From NCBI RefSeq assembly GCF_041821045.1, contig NZ_JBGUAW010000005.1, positions 62,001-126,000 of the forward strand: a stretch of 64,000 nucleotides of DNA. Reading direction: 5' to 3'. Within the stretch, counting starts at the first letter, position 1. Each line of letters starts with the position of its first letter. The notes under the pieces were generated by a model. That model worked only from the letters and a program-made list of their open reading frames with translations. It ran no database searches and was not told where the DNA came from. The position numbers were made by a program, and so were the translations under genes. The DNA comes from Thiohalorhabdus sp. Cl-TMA (GTDB lineage: Bacteria; Pseudomonadota; Gammaproteobacteria; Thiohalorhabdales; Thiohalorhabdaceae). This document shows positions 18,485 to 28,230 of the stretch, piece after piece.

Positions 18485-21415
18485 TCACGCCCGCAGGGAG
18501 GCGAGGCGCTGCCGCTGGTCCCGGAGCTGTTGCTGCCGGTCCCCGAGCTCGGTGAGCTTCTCCCGCTCCTTGGCCACGACATCGGCCGGGGCCTTGTCGC
18601 GGAAGCTGGGGTTATCGAGCTTCTTGCGGCTGCGCTCCAGGTCCGCATCCACCTTCTCCAGCTCCTTGTCCAGGCGCTGGATCTCCGCTTCCACGTCGAT
18701 GAGCCCCTCCAGCGGCACCAGGATCTGGAGGTCGCCGACGAGGCCGGTGGCCGACTGCGGCGGCTCTTCACCCTCCGGGACCCAGTCCAGGGATTCCGGG
18801 CGCGCCAGGGCGTCGATCAGGGCGCGCTGGTCGCGGACCCGCGCCCGGTCATCATCGCCGCCGCCGCGCAGCAGCAGGGGAATGGCCCGGTTCGGATTGA
18901 TGTTCATCTCGCCCCGGATGGAGCGCACCGCGCCCACGAATCCTTCCAGCCATTCGAATTCGGCCTCGGCCTCGGAGTCCATGCGCCCTTCGTCGGCCTC
19001 CGGATAGGGCTGCCGCATGATGGTGGCCCCTTCCTTGTCGGCCAGGGGCGCAACCTTCTGCCAGATCTCCTCGGTGATGAAGGGCATGAAGGGGTGCAGC
19101 AGGCGCAGGCTGGCTTCGAGCACGCGGATCATGGTGCGTCGGGCGCTCTCGGCGGCGGTCTGCTCCCCGCTGTTCAGCGCCGGCTTCACCAGCTCCAGGT
19201 ACCAGTCGCAGTAGCTGTGCCAGATGAAGTCGTAGGCCGCGTGGGCGGCGTCGTTGAAGCGGTAGGCCTCCATGGCCTCGACCACCTCCGCCTCCGTGCG
19301 CTGCAGCTGGGAGATGATCCAGCGGTCCGCCCAGCGCAGCTCGGTGTCCGCGGCGGGCGGCTCGGAGACGTGCATGAGGTTGAAGCGGGCGGCGTTCCAG
19401 AGCTTGGTGCAGAAGTTGCGGTAGCCCTCGATTCGGCCCAGGTCGAACTTGATGTCGCGGCCCATGGTGGCCAGGGAGGCGAAGGTGAAGCGCAGGGCGT
19501 CGGCGCCGAAGGGCGGTATTCCCTCGGGGAACTCCTTGCGGGTCATCTTCTCCACGGCCTTGGCCTTGGCCGGCTGCATCATGGCGCTGGTGCGCTTCTC
19601 CACCAGCGCCTCCAGGTCGATGCCGTCGATGAGGTCCAGGGGGTCGAGGACGTTGCCCTTGGACTTGCTCATCTTGTTGCCCTCGGAGTCGCGCACCAGG
19701 CCGTGCACGTACACCTCCCTGAAAGGCACGTCGCCCATGAACTTGCACCCCATCATGATCATGCGGGCCACCCAGAAGAAGATGATGTCGAAGCCGGTGA
19801 CCAGCACCGAGGTGGGGTAGAAGGTGGCCAGCTCCCTGGTGTCCGCGGGCCAGCCCAGGGTAGAGAAGGGCCACAGGGCGGAGGAGAACCAGGTGTCCAG
19901 GACGTCCGGATCCTGGATCAGGAGGGTGCTGCCGCAGTGGGGGCACTGGCTGGGCGTTTGCTCGCCGTCGCCGGGAACGATGGGGGTGGCCTCCGAGCCC
20001 ACGCTGACGTGCTCGATCTGGTCGAGGACGGTGGCCAGGTCGAACTCGTGGTATTTGAGCCAGGCCGGGGAGGCGGGCCCCACTTTGACGCCGTCGAGCT
20101 CCAGGTCGTGGGCGGCCAGCTTGAGGTGATTCTCGTCGCATTCGGCGCAGTACCAGACCGGCACCCGGTGGCCCCACCAGATCTGGCGGCTGATGCACCA
20201 GTCCTCCAGGTTGCGCATCCACTCGAAGTAGGTCTTGGCCCAGTTCTCCGGGACGAAGCGGATGTCGCCGTTCTCCACCGCCTCGATGGCCGGTTCGGCG
20301 AGCGGGTCCACCTTTACGAACCACTGGTCGGTGAGGAAGGGCTCGATGACCGTGCCGGAGCGGTCGCCGCGGGGCACCATGAGGGTGTGCTCCTCCACGG
20401 CTTCCAGGAGGCCCCGGGTCTCCAGGTCCGCCACGACCCGCTCGCGGGCCTCGTAGCGGTCCAGGCCCTGGTAGGCGGGCGGGGCGTTTTGGTTGATGCG
20501 GGCGTCGTCAGTGAGGATGTTGAGCTGCGGCAAGTCGTGGCGCCGGCCCATCTCGTAGTCGTTGAAGTCGTGGGCCGGGGTGATCTTGACGCAGCCGCTG
20601 CCGAACTCGGGGTCCACGTATTCGTCGGCGATGACGGGGATCTCCCGCTCGGCCAGGGGCAGCAGGATGGTCTTGCCGATGAGGTGCGTGTAGCGCTCAT
20701 CCTCGGGGTGCACCGCAACCGCCTGGTCGCCGAGCATGGTCTCGGGGCGGGTGGTGGCCACGATCACGTGCCCGGAGCCGTCGGAAAGCGGATAGCGGAA
20801 GTGCCAGAGGTGGCCGGCTTCCTCCTCCGACTCCACCTCCAGGTCGGAGATGGCGGTGTGGAGCACCGGGTCCCAGTTCACGAGGCGCTGGCCGCGGTAG
20901 ATGAGACCTTCCCGGAACAGGCGCACGAACACCTCGTTCACCGCCTGCGACAGGCCGGCGTCCATGGTGAATCGCTCGCGCGACCAGTCGGCGCTGGCGC
21001 CCATGCGGCGGAGCTGCTGGCTGATGACGTTGCCGGACGTCTCTTTCCATTCCCAGACCCGGTCCATGAAGGCCTGCCGTCCCAGGTCATGCCGGGTTCG
21101 GCCCTCCTGCTCCAGCTGACGCTCCACCACCATCTGGGTGGCGATGCCGGCGTGGTCGGAGCCGGGCTGCCACAGGGTGCGGTGGCCCCGCATGCGGTGG
21201 TACCGGGTCAGGGCATCCATGAGCGTGTCCTGGAAGGCGTGTCCCATATGGAGGGTGCCCGTGACGTTGGGCGGCGGGATCATGATGGCGAAGGGCGGGG
21301 CGTCCGCCTCCATGTCGGGACTGAAGTAGCCGTTCGCCTCCCAGTGGGCGTACCACCGGGTCTCCACGTCCTCGGGATCGTAAGTCTTGGGCAGGGAATC
21401 GGATGGCTGCGTCAT
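18485..21415 (-). CDS. valS: Valyl-tRNA synthetase
   Basis: 976 residues, class I synthetase. The HIGH-type motif is HMGH at residues 56-59 within [15 protein letters not shown], and KMSKSKGN lies near residue 580. The editing (CP1) domain with [10 protein letters not shown] is present, followed by the anticodon-binding domain ([11 protein letters not shown]) and the C-terminal coiled coil that contacts tRNA. The ATG at 21415 gives the usual start ([17 protein letters not shown]); the frame is open about 38 codons upstream without family support. It is separated from the PopZ-like gene by 156 bp containing a terminator. Confidence 0.97.
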   Translation of the reverse strand: MTQPSDSLPKTYDPEDVETRWYAHWEANGYFSPDMEADAPPFAIMIPPPNVTGTLHMGHAFQDTLMDALTRYHRMRGHRTLWQPGSDHAGIATQMVVERQLEQEGRTRHDLGRQAFMDRVWEWKETSGNVISQQLRRMGASADWSRERFTMDAGLSQAVNEVFVRLFREGLIYRGQRLVNWDPVLHTAISDLEVESEEEAGHLWHFRYPLSDGSGHVIVATTRPETMLGDQAVAVHPEDERYTHLIGKTILLPLAEREIPVIADEYVDPEFGSGCVKITPAHDFNDYEMGRRHDLPQLNILTDDARINQNAPPAYQGLDRYEARERVVADLETRGLLEAVEEHTLMVPRGDRSGTVIEPFLTDQWFVKVDPLAEPAIEAVENGDIRFVPENWAKTYFEWMRNLEDWCISRQIWWGHRVPVWYCAECDENHLKLAAHDLELDGVKVGPASPAWLKYHEFDLATVLDQIEHVSVGSEATPIVPGDGEQTPSQCPHCGSTLLIQDPDVLDTWFSSALWPFSTLGWPADTRELATFYPTSVLVTGFDIIFFWVARMIMMGCKFMGDVPFREVYVHGLVRDSEGNKMSKSKGNVLDPLDLIDGIDLEALVEKRTSAMMQPAKAKAVEKMTRKEFPEGIPPFGADALRFTFASLATMGRDIKFDLGRIEGYRNFCTKLWNAARFNLMHVSEPPAADTELRWADRWIISQLQRTEAEVVEAMEAYRFNDAAHAAYDFIWHSYCDWYLELVKPALNSGEQTAAESARRTMIRVLEASLRLLHPFMPFITEEIWQKVAPLADKEGATIMRQPYPEADEGRMDSEAEAEFEWLEGFVGAVRSIRGEMNINPNRAIPLLLRGGGDDDRARVRDQRALIDALARPESLDWVPEGEEPPQSATGLVGDLQILVPLEGLIDVEAEIQRLDKELEKVDADLERSRKKLDNPSFRDKAPADVVAKEREKLTELGDRQQQLRDQRQRLASLRA

Positions 21416-21495
21416 GAAATCCTCGTCTGGGCACCCGCACCGATGCGTCGTGGCGATTCCGGGGAAGGGCTGGAGCGGCCGCGAACCCCGGCGGG

Positions 21496-21538
21496 AAAAA
21501 CCAAAAAACCCCCCGACCCAGCGGATCAAGGGGCTCGG
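21496..21538 (-). terminator. Terminator between the PopZ-like gene and valS
   Basis: On the minus strand, CCGAGCCC pairs with GGGTCGG (one bulge) and is followed by a run of G then TTTTTT and a second T tract. It lies about 35 bp after the PopZ-like stop, so valS probably has its own promoter or is read through partially. Confidence 0.65.
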
Positions 21539-21571
21539 AAGGCGATGTGGCGGAGGGCGGGTCGGGCCCGG

Positions 21572-22624
21572 TCACTCCCCCTTCTTGATGCGCTCGATCT
21601 CCGCCTCGGCCAGCTCGCGGAGCAGCTCGGGCAGCCGCTCTTCCAGGTATCCTTGCAGAGCTTCCCGGATTTTGGGCTCGAGGGCGGCCGCCAAGGCGGA
21701 ATCCAGGTCGGCGGTGGCCTTGGCCACCTGCTCACTGACGGTCTCCTGGACGGTGCTTCTCAGAGCCTCCTCGTCCACCTCCGGCGCCGCGGCGGGGGCG
21801 GGCTGTTCCGAGGGCGCCGGCTCCGTGGTTTCGGTCGCCTCCTCCGCCGTGTCCTCTTCCTGCTGAACGGCATGCTCCGGGGCCGGCTCGGGGCCGGGGA
21901 CCGCGGATGGCTCCGGGACCGCTGGGGCGGCTTCCTCGGCTGCGGCAGGCGCCGGGTCGGGCTCGAAATCGGAGGCTTCCGGCGCTGGCTCCTGCGTTTC
22001 GGGCTCGGAGGCTTCGGGCCCGGACTCCGGGGCGGGCGCGGCTTCCGGCTCGGGGGCCGGCTCAGCATGGGAGGCGGTCGCCTCCTCGGGCGGCTCCGGT
22101 GCGGGGCCGTTCTCCTCCCCGCCGGCGGGGGCGGCGGAGTCTTCCTCAGGCTCCGCGCCTTCCAGGATGTCCCGCTCGGCCTCCTCGCGCTCCCAACGGC
22201 CGAACAGGGCGTCGAACTCGGAGGCCTCCGCGGGAATGCCGGCGGTCTCGTCCTCGTCGAGGTTGAAATCGTCTACCGCGAAGTGCCCGGGCACCTCGGC
22301 GGTTTCCGCTCCCGTTTCCGGGGTGTCGGATTCTGGGGTGCCGGATGTCGGGGGACTGGATTCCGCGGTACTATCGGAATCGTTGTCCGTGGTGCTTCCC
22401 TCCTCGACCACCTCGGTCAGGAGCAGCTCGTCGTCGGAGGAAGGGCCCGCCTGATCGCCGGGCTCCGAGCTGCCCGCCTGGCTCGCGGCCTCCGTCTCCT
22501 CCTGATCCTCTTCGAGGATGTTGCGGAGACTGGTCAGGATCTCGTCCATGCTCACATCCGAGCCGTTGCCCTGGGGGCTCAGGCTTTCGGAGGAAGCGGA
22601 TTGGTTGCGCTCTTGTTCCGCCAT
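21572..22624 (-). CDS. PopZ/DUF2497-like polar scaffold protein
   Basis: 350 residues in three parts. An N-terminal helix motif at about 24-45 (VSMDEILTSLRNILEEDQ) matches the short N-terminal motif of PopZ-type proteins. A disordered, strongly acidic Pro/Ala/Glu linker spans about 45-275. A helical C-terminal region ends LEPKIREALQGYL then EERLPELLRELAEAEIERI (about 309-350), matching the oligomerisation region of the DUF2497 family. In Caulobacter PopZ forms polar condensates that anchor ParB and recruit signalling proteins; the linker there is also Pro/Glu/Asp-rich but shorter. The family is best known in alphaproteobacteria, where I recall it beside valS, as here. The role in this organism is inferred. 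ATG start; holC lies 67 bp upstream. Confidence 0.72.
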   Translation of the reverse strand: MAEQERNQSASSESLSPQGNGSDVSMDEILTSLRNILEEDQEETEAASQAGSSEPGDQAGPSSDDELLLTEVVEEGSTTDNDSDSTAESSPPTSGTPESDTPETGAETAEVPGHFAVDDFNLDEDETAGIPAEASEFDALFGRWEREEAERDILEGAEPEEDSAAPAGGEENGPAPEPPEEATASHAEPAPEPEAAPAPESGPEASEPETQEPAPEASDFEPDPAPAAAEEAAPAVPEPSAVPGPEPAPEHAVQQEEDTAEEATETTEPAPSEQPAPAAAPEVDEEALRSTVQETVSEQVAKATADLDSALAAALEPKIREALQGYLEERLPELLRELAEAEIERIKKGE

Positions 22625-22691
22625 GCTTGGTCCCTTGGCGCCGCGGTCCGGGAAATTGGCCGTTCAGTATCGGGTCGGCTCGTGCCGCCTG

Positions 22692-23132
22692 TCAATTGAC
22701 GCGCAAATCGTGGGTGTGGAGCTCGTAGCCGGCCTGCCGGTACTCGCTGTATCGCCGCCGGGCCGCATCCCGTCCGGCCTGTTCCGTGGGAACGAACTCC
22801 GCCACCCGCTGGAATCCGGAGAGGCAATCCGGCGGCGGCGGACTGACGCAGACCAGAACCTCGGCATCGCCGCTTTCGGCGCAGTCCCGGGACAGGACCA
22901 CGGGCTCGGGAGCCGCCGCGTCGAGGCGCTCCCGGCGCGCATGGGGCACGAAGCTGCCGGCCCGATAGGTCCACAGGCGGTTATCCAGGTCATCGAGAAG
23001 GGCCTCGGAAGCCGCGAACAGCAGTACTCGGTACCCGGATCCGTAGGCCTTGCCCGCCACCATGCAGGCAGCCTGCAGGACGGCGGTTTCCCCGTCCCCT
23101 TGGATGCGGAAGAAATCCACCCGCGGGCTCAT
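22692..23132 (-). CDS. holC: DNA polymerase III chi subunit
   Basis: 146 residues, the normal length. HolC links the clamp loader to SSB. Typical features are VDFFRI at the N-terminus, ACMVAGKAYGSGYRVLLFA, LDNRLWTYRAGSFVPHA and the C-terminal RRRYSEYRQAGYELHTHD. The start overlaps the pepA stop by 4 bp (ATGA). pepA-holC-valS is the standard order; here the PopZ-like gene is inserted between holC and valS. Confidence 0.93.
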   Translation of the reverse strand: MSPRVDFFRIQGDGETAVLQAACMVAGKAYGSGYRVLLFAASEALLDDLDNRLWTYRAGSFVPHARRERLDAAAPEPVVLSRDCAESGDAEVLVCVSPPPPDCLSGFQRVAEFVPTEQAGRDAARRRYSEYRQAGYELHTHDLRVN

Positions 23133-24619
23133 CCAGTCGCGCGCTCCACCAGGTACTGGCTGATCATGCGCACGGGATGGCCGGTGGCGGTCTTGTTGTC
23201 ACCGCTCTTCCAGGCCACGCCGGCGATATCCACGTGGGCCCACTCGTAATCTTCGGTGAACCGGGACAGGAAGCAGCCGGCGGTGATGGTTCCGGCCTCG
23301 CGGCCGCCCACGTTCTTCATGTCGGCGAAATTGCTCTTGAGCTGTTCCTGGTAGTCGTCCCAGAGGGGCAGCTGCCAGCCCCGCTCCCCGGACTCGTCCC
23401 CGGCGTCCATGAGCTCGCGTACCAGCCGGTCGTTGTTGCCCATCAGGCCGGCGGCGTTCTTGCCGAGCGCCACCACACAGGCGCCGGTGAGCGTGGCCAT
23501 GTCGATCACCACCCGGGGGTCGTAGCGCTGGATCCAGCTCAGGGCGTCCGCGAGTACCAAGCGGCCCTCGGCGTCGGTGTTGATGACCTCGATGGTCTGC
23601 CCCGACATGGAGGTCAAAATGTCGCCGGGCCGGTAGGCGTTGGCGTCCGGCAGGTTCTCCGCCGCGGCGGCCACGCCCACCACGTTGATGGGGAGCTGCA
23701 GCTCGGCCACGGCGCGCATGATACCGAATACTCCCGCGGCGCCGCACATATCATACTTCATCTCGTCCATGGCCGCCGCCGGCTTGATGGAGATGCCGCC
23801 CGAATCGAAGGAGATGCCCTTGCCCACCAGTACGTAGGGCTTGTCGCCCTTGGCACCGCCCTGGTACTCCATGGCCATCAGCCGGGGCGGGTTCACAGAG
23901 CCCTGACCCACGGCCAGGAAGGCACCCATTCCTTGCTCTTGCATCTGCTTCTCGTCCAGCACGGTCAGGCCCAGGTTCCACTCGTTGGCGAGGGCCTCTG
24001 CCTGCTCGGCCATGTAGACCGGGGTGGCCACATTGGGCGGCTGGTTGGCAAGGTCCCGGGCGAGCGTCACCCCGTTGGCGTAGGCGAGCCCCCGGTCCAC
24101 GGCGGCCTGCCCCTCGCGGAGGTCGCTTCGGCGGGGGACACAGAAGGTCAGACGACGCAGCGGTCGGCGGGGCTTTTCCGTCTTGGACTTGTACTGGTCG
24201 AAGCGGTAGAGGGCCAGGGCTCCGGATTCCGTGGCGGCGCGTACCTTCCACTCGATCTCCCGGCCCTTGACGTGGAGCTCGGGGAAATAGACCACCGCCT
24301 CCATGGAGCCGGTGCCGTCCAGGTGCTTGACCAGCGACTCCACCGTTTCCCGGTAGCGCTTGTCGTCCAGGTCCCGTTCTTTGCCCATGCCCACGAGCAG
24401 GACGCGATCCGGTAGGATATTGGGCAGGTTGTGCAGCATCAGGAACTGCCCCTGGCGTCCTTCCAGGTCTCCGCGGCGAAGCAGCTTGGTCAGGTAGCCG
24501 TCGGTGGCCCGGTCGATGTCGCGGGCCGCCGGGGATAAGCGCCGGGGCTCGAAAACGCCTACCACCACGCATGCAGTTCGCTGTTTTTCGGGGCTTCCGC
24601 TCTTAATGAAGACTTCCAT
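23129..24619 (-). CDS. pepA: Leucyl (cytosol) aminopeptidase A
   Basis: 496 residues, M17 family; hexameric metallo-aminopeptidase that in E. coli also binds DNA in Xer recombination and carAB control. The C-terminal catalytic domain shows GKGISFDSGGISIKPA and MKYDMCGAAGV and the signature NTDAEGRLVLAD with the metal-binding Asp/Glu residues. The N-terminal domain covers about residues 1-170. ATG start; divergent from lptF across a 325-bp intergenic region, the classical gammaproteobacterial arrangement. Confidence 0.96.
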   Translation of the reverse strand: MEVFIKSGSPEKQRTACVVVGVFEPRRLSPAARDIDRATDGYLTKLLRRGDLEGRQGQFLMLHNLPNILPDRVLLVGMGKERDLDDKRYRETVESLVKHLDGTGSMEAVVYFPELHVKGREIEWKVRAATESGALALYRFDQYKSKTEKPRRPLRRLTFCVPRRSDLREGQAAVDRGLAYANGVTLARDLANQPPNVATPVYMAEQAEALANEWNLGLTVLDEKQMQEQGMGAFLAVGQGSVNPPRLMAMEYQGGAKGDKPYVLVGKGISFDSGGISIKPAAAMDEMKYDMCGAAGVFGIMRAVAELQLPINVVGVAAAAENLPDANAYRPGDILTSMSGQTIEVINTDAEGRLVLADALSWIQRYDPRVVIDMATLTGACVVALGKNAAGLMGNNDRLVRELMDAGDESGERGWQLPLWDDYQEQLKSNFADMKNVGGREAGTITAGCFLSRFTEDYEWAHVDIAGVAWKSGDNKTATGHPVRMISQYLVERATG

Positions 24620-24944
24620 CGCCTGGCTCCTCCGCTGGCCCGGAAGGAAGGCAAGGAGTTTCCTTTCCCGCCTCCGGGTAGGACGGGACTTTTGGGGGAA
24701 AATTGGGGATTCAGTTTATCTTTCCGTAGCATCGCGGTAAAGCCCGGCTTTTTTAAATTCTGTTCAGTAATCCGACGGGTCGCCCCTTGAATCTAGCCGA
24801 GCATCCATTTTCAGTCCTTCGCCCTAAGCTCCTAAGGGCTATTCCCAGGCACTTTTCTTCCGGTTCGCCGGAGAGCAAGGGGCCTGGGAATCAAGGTAAT
24901 GGGAAGGGCGGGGCGCGGAAAAAGAGCAGCCGGGGAGGGCTTTC
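24620..24944. promoter_or_regulatory. pepA-lptF divergent intergenic region with two hairpins
   Basis: 325 bp with no gene. It must hold promoters for both divergent units; AT-rich stretches near 24700-24760 are the best candidates but no clean -35/-10 pair was found. Toward lptF there are two stem-loops: GCCCT...AGGGC at 24821-24839, and a longer one in which ATTCCCAGGC (24841-24850) pairs perfectly with GCCTGGGAAT (24882-24891) around an inner CCGG-TTCG-CCGG hairpin. The second lies about 55 bp before the lptF start and could be a 5' leader structure. Confidence 0.55.
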
Positions 24945-26081
24945 GTGAAGGTCCTGCATCGCTATGTCGGGCTGGAGGTCATCGGGCGCGCCTTCCTGAT
25001 CCTGGCCCTCGTCACCCTCCTGATGCTGCTGGCCAAAGGGCTGGAATTCCTCAAGGACATGGCCCAGGGCGAGCTGCCTGGGGAGGCGGTGGTGGCGCTG
25101 CTGGGCCTGGCGGTACCCAAGATCCTCAGCCTGGCCCTGCCGCTGGCGCTTTTCTTCGGCCTGCTGACCACCATCTCCCGGCTCTGCATGGACAGCGAGA
25201 TGGATGCACTCGGCGCCGCCGGCGTGGGGCTCTACAATCTATTGCCGATGGTGGCGGTGATCGCCGCGGCGGGCGCCGTGCTGGAAACCGGACTCACCCT
25301 GTGGGCGGAGCCGGCGGGACAGGCGAAGCTGGAGCGGGCTACGGCCGATTTCCAGCGCCAGGCCCTCACCAGCCTGGTTCGGCCCCAGGAGTTCAACGAG
25401 TTTCCGGGCGGCCGGGTGCTGTATTTCGATCACCGTGGCCGGAACGGCCACATGCGCCCGGTCTTCTTCTACGATTCCGGATCGGAGCCGGCCGCCACGG
25501 TGACCGCCGAGAAGGGGGAGCTGCGCCAGAACAAGGAGGGTCAGGTGGAGGCGGTGTTCCATGACGGCGTCCGCTTTCAGGCCAGTTTCGCGGGTGAGCA
25601 ATACGGGAGGCTCATGCATTTCGAGCGCTACCGGGTGCGGAAATCACTCGGGGAGGTGGAGAGTGGGGAGCTGGGCCGGGAGGCCCTGCCCACCCCTAGA
25701 CTGATCGCCGCTTCCTGGGGGCGGAAGGAGGCGGGCAAGTTCCGCACGGAGCTTTATCGTCGGCTGGCCCTGCCGCTCAGCTTGCCGATTCTCATGCTCC
25801 TGGCGCTTCCCCTGGGGATGGAGAACCGTCGGCAGGGCCGCTCTTTCGGGGTTCTTTGGGGGGCCCTTCTGGTGCTCGCCTACCACAACGGCCTGATCGT
25901 GGTGGAGGAATGGGCGGGACGCGGGGCGGTGCCTCCCCACTGGCTGTTATGGGCCATGCCGGTGCCCGCACTGCTGCTCGCCGCCTACTTCCTGCGTCAG
26001 CGCGTCCATTCCAAGCCCATTCTGCCCCACCCCCGCGCGGGACGCCGGGGCGGCAGGCGGGCAGGGGCCCCGCAGTCGTGA
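24945..26081 (+). CDS. lptF: LPS export permease LptF
   Basis: 378 residues; with LptG and LptB it forms the inner-membrane ABC machine that extracts lipopolysaccharide. Six membrane helices, three at each end, flank a periplasmic beta-jellyroll-like domain (about 130-270). Family segments include RYVGLEVIGRAFLIL, LALPLALFFGLL and ALPLGMENRRQGRSFG. GTG start; the stop overlaps the lptG start (GTGA). Divergent from pepA as usual. Confidence 0.94.
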   Translation: MKVLHRYVGLEVIGRAFLILALVTLLMLLAKGLEFLKDMAQGELPGEAVVALLGLAVPKILSLALPLALFFGLLTTISRLCMDSEMDALGAAGVGLYNLLPMVAVIAAAGAVLETGLTLWAEPAGQAKLERATADFQRQALTSLVRPQEFNEFPGGRVLYFDHRGRNGHMRPVFFYDSGSEPAATVTAEKGELRQNKEGQVEAVFHDGVRFQASFAGEQYGRLMHFERYRVRKSLGEVESGELGREALPTPRLIAASWGRKEAGKFRTELYRRLALPLSLPILMLLALPLGMENRRQGRSFGVLWGALLVLAYHNGLIVVEEWAGRGAVPPHWLLWAMPVPALLLAAYFLRQRVHSKPILPHPRAGRRGGRRAGAPQS

Positions 26082-27145
26082 AGACCGTAGACCGTTTCCT
26101 GATCGGCGGCTTTTTCGCCCGCTCAGCGCTCATGCTGTTCCTCCTGACCGGGATCTACCTGCTTTCGGAGACCCTGAACTACAGCGGTAAGCTGGGCGAG
26201 GGCGGCTTCGGCTTCGTGGAGCTGCTGTTCTATCTGGCCATGCGGGTGCCCGGCATCCTCGTGGAGATGGCGCCGTTCGGCGCCCTCCTGGGCACCCTGG
26301 TGCTCCTGGGCGAGCTGGCTCGCCATGCCGAGCTTACCGCCTTGCGGGCGGGTGGCATGAGCCTGCCCCGGGTGGCCCGGCCGCTGCTGCTGGGCGGGCT
26401 GGTGGTAACCGCCCTTACCTTCATCCTGAACGACAGCGTGGCGGGTCAGCTCAGCTATATCGCCGACCGTTACCTCGAGCAGCAGGTCAAGGGACGGCAG
26501 CAGGGCCGCTGGCTTCCCGGGGGCGGGATCTGGTTCCAGGACGGCCAGTGGGTGGTCTCCGCCACGCGGGTGGCGAGCTCCGGAAGCGAGCTGCGCGGCG
26601 TTCGGCTCTTCCGCCGCGGCGAGTCGGGTATGCTGCGGGAGATGGTGGAGGCCGAGCGCATGGTGTACGAAGGGGGTGGTTGGCGGCTCCGGAAGGTCCA
26701 GGGCATTTCCACCGAAGAGCTGGTCCCCCGCGAGGAGCGGGATCTGGCGGTACCTTTCCGCATCCAGCCCTCGGTGCTCGCCGACCTCGGCAAGAGTCCG
26801 GAGCGCATGTCCTTCGCCCGGCTCTGGGACTATGTGGGCAAGCTGAAGGACCAGGGACAGCCGGTGCGGGGGCTTGCCTTCAGCCTGTGGCAGAAGGTCA
26901 CCATGCCGCTGGCCTGCATGATCATGGTGCTGGTGGCGGCTCCTTTCGTGACGCTGAATTCGCGGGGCGGCGGGAGGGTGGGTCGTCTGCTCGCCGGCAT
27001 CGCCCTGGGATTCGCCTTCCACGCCAGCAACGTGCTTACGGGCCAGCTCAGCACCGCCGGCTCCCTACCGCCGGCGGCGGCCGCTTGGCTGCCCATCCTG
27101 GTGTTCGGCACCGCAGGCGGCGTGCTGCTCTATCGGGCGCGCTGA
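26078..27145 (+). CDS. lptG: LPS export permease LptG
   Basis: 355 residues, same fold as LptF: six membrane helices around a periplasmic domain. Segments typical of LptG are TVDRFLIGGFFARS, ILVEMAPFGALLGTLVLLGELARHAELTALRAGGMS, and SLWQKVTMPLACMIMVLVAAPF. The frame runs further upstream inside lptF, but the GTG at 26078 overlaps the lptF stop and gives the right N-terminus. The 3' end overlaps the convergent RDD gene by 16 bp. Confidence 0.94.
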   Translation: MKTVDRFLIGGFFARSALMLFLLTGIYLLSETLNYSGKLGEGGFGFVELLFYLAMRVPGILVEMAPFGALLGTLVLLGELARHAELTALRAGGMSLPRVARPLLLGGLVVTALTFILNDSVAGQLSYIADRYLEQQVKGRQQGRWLPGGGIWFQDGQWVVSATRVASSGSELRGVRLFRRGESGMLREMVEAERMVYEGGGWRLRKVQGISTEELVPREERDLAVPFRIQPSVLADLGKSPERMSFARLWDYVGKLKDQGQPVRGLAFSLWQKVTMPLACMIMVLVAAPFVTLNSRGGGRVGRLLAGIALGFAFHASNVLTGQLSTAGSLPPAAAAWLPILVFGTAGGVLLYRAR

Positions 27146-27597
27146 GGCGCTTTCGCGACGCGCTCCAGGTGCGTGGCCGAGATCCGGTCGTGCCAGGCGC
27201 GACCCCGGGGATCCGCCAGGGACCACCAGAATCCCAGGCCGACGGGAAGCCAGGAGAGCAGGGCCGAAATGGTGCGGATGAAGGCTGCTCGCGGCGAAAC
27301 GGGGGCGCCGTCGTCGCTTACCAGGCGGATCCGCCACGAGCGCATGCCGATAGTCTGGCCGCCCCGGGACCAGGAAAGCAGGAAATAGCCCAGCGGCAGG
27401 ACCGCCGATGCGGTTAGCAGGAGGGCTCGCCCGGCGGGACCGGGGCCGTGCAGATCGCTGGTGGCGCCCCCCATGAGCAGCGTGAACAGAATGCCCGCTC
27501 CGAGCACGATGGCTGCGCAGACCAGGGCATCGTAGAGTGCCGCCGCCAGGCGGCGCAGCAGGGAAACGCGGGGCTCGGGGCGGGACGCGGGGGCCAT
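27130..27597 (-). CDS. RDD family membrane protein
   Basis: 155 residues with three hydrophobic helices and the RDD-family landmarks: LLRRLAAALYDALV at the start, GGQTIGMRSWRIRLV in the middle and GRAWHDRIS near the end. Family function is poorly defined; some members are implicated in ion exchange. It commonly sits near lptFG in gammaproteobacteria, here in the opposite orientation. Confidence 0.85.
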   Translation of the reverse strand: MAPASRPEPRVSLLRRLAAALYDALVCAAIVLGAGILFTLLMGGATSDLHGPGPAGRALLLTASAVLPLGYFLLSWSRGGQTIGMRSWRIRLVSDDGAPVSPRAAFIRTISALLSWLPVGLGFWWSLADPRGRAWHDRISATHLERVAKAPQRAR

Positions 27598-27675
27598 GAC
27601 TCCTCCGGGAGTGGGCGGGATTCCGTAATCGGGACAAGGAGTCTACCATCCGGGATGGTCGAAAAGGGCAGTGAC

Positions 27676-28065
27676 ATGGACTGGTTCGCGGAGCAGGTGG
27701 AAGCTGCCATCGGCGAGCTTCCCCCCGAGCTCCGCGCGGCCGTGGAGAACGTGGCCATCCTCGTGGAAGAGGAAGCCGACCGGGAAACGTGCCGGGAGAT
27801 AGCGCTCGGCCATCCGCTGGAGCTGTTGGGCCTGTACCGGGGACTGCCGCTTCCTTATCGGGGCAGCCACTACGCCGGAGCCGAGCCCGACCAGGTCTTC
27901 CTCTACCGCCGGGCCATTCTCCTCTATTCCCGGGACAACGCCCTGGAGGTGGCCGACTGCATTCGCAATACCCTGATCCACGAGCTCGGCCATTACCTCG
28001 GCTTCGACGACGAGGAGCTGCATCGCATCGAATACGGGGAGCCGCCGGAAGAAGGGGAGGATTGA
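27676..28065 (+). CDS. Small zincin-like metallopeptidase
   Basis: 129 residues of the minimal MMP-like zincin family (DUF1025 type). The motif HELGHYLGFDDEEL near residue 105 contains HExxH with a downstream acidic residue. The region LYRGLPLPYRG, then the YRRAILLYSRD strands, is typical. Likely a cytoplasmic protein with a zinc site; no substrate is known. Start ATG at 27676 after AAAAGGG; an in-frame ATG 21 bp upstream is also possible. It lies 165 bp before smc, an uncommon neighbour. Confidence 0.82.
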   Translation: MDWFAEQVEAAIGELPPELRAAVENVAILVEEEADRETCREIALGHPLELLGLYRGLPLPYRGSHYAGAEPDQVFLYRRAILLYSRDNALEVADCIRNTLIHELGHYLGFDDEELHRIEYGEPPEEGED

Positions 28066-28230
28066 GGCGCAGGGCGTGCCCCGTCCGTGCCCGCCTTTCG
28101 GCGGTAGCCTCGGCGGGCAATGTTCGCTGCATCCGGTAACGCGGCCCATGGGCGTATGGCCGGCTGAAGGAAGCCCCAACGGGGCCGGCATGCGCAATCC
28201 GTATCCGAAAAGGGAGGACCGTCCCCGCTC

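Noticed and set aside
17837-22699. A 1620-codon open frame on the plus strand opposite nadC, valS and the PopZ-like gene
   Set aside because: It is antisense to clearly recognised genes, its product is low-complexity with no family features, and such frames arise from high GC and codon bias.
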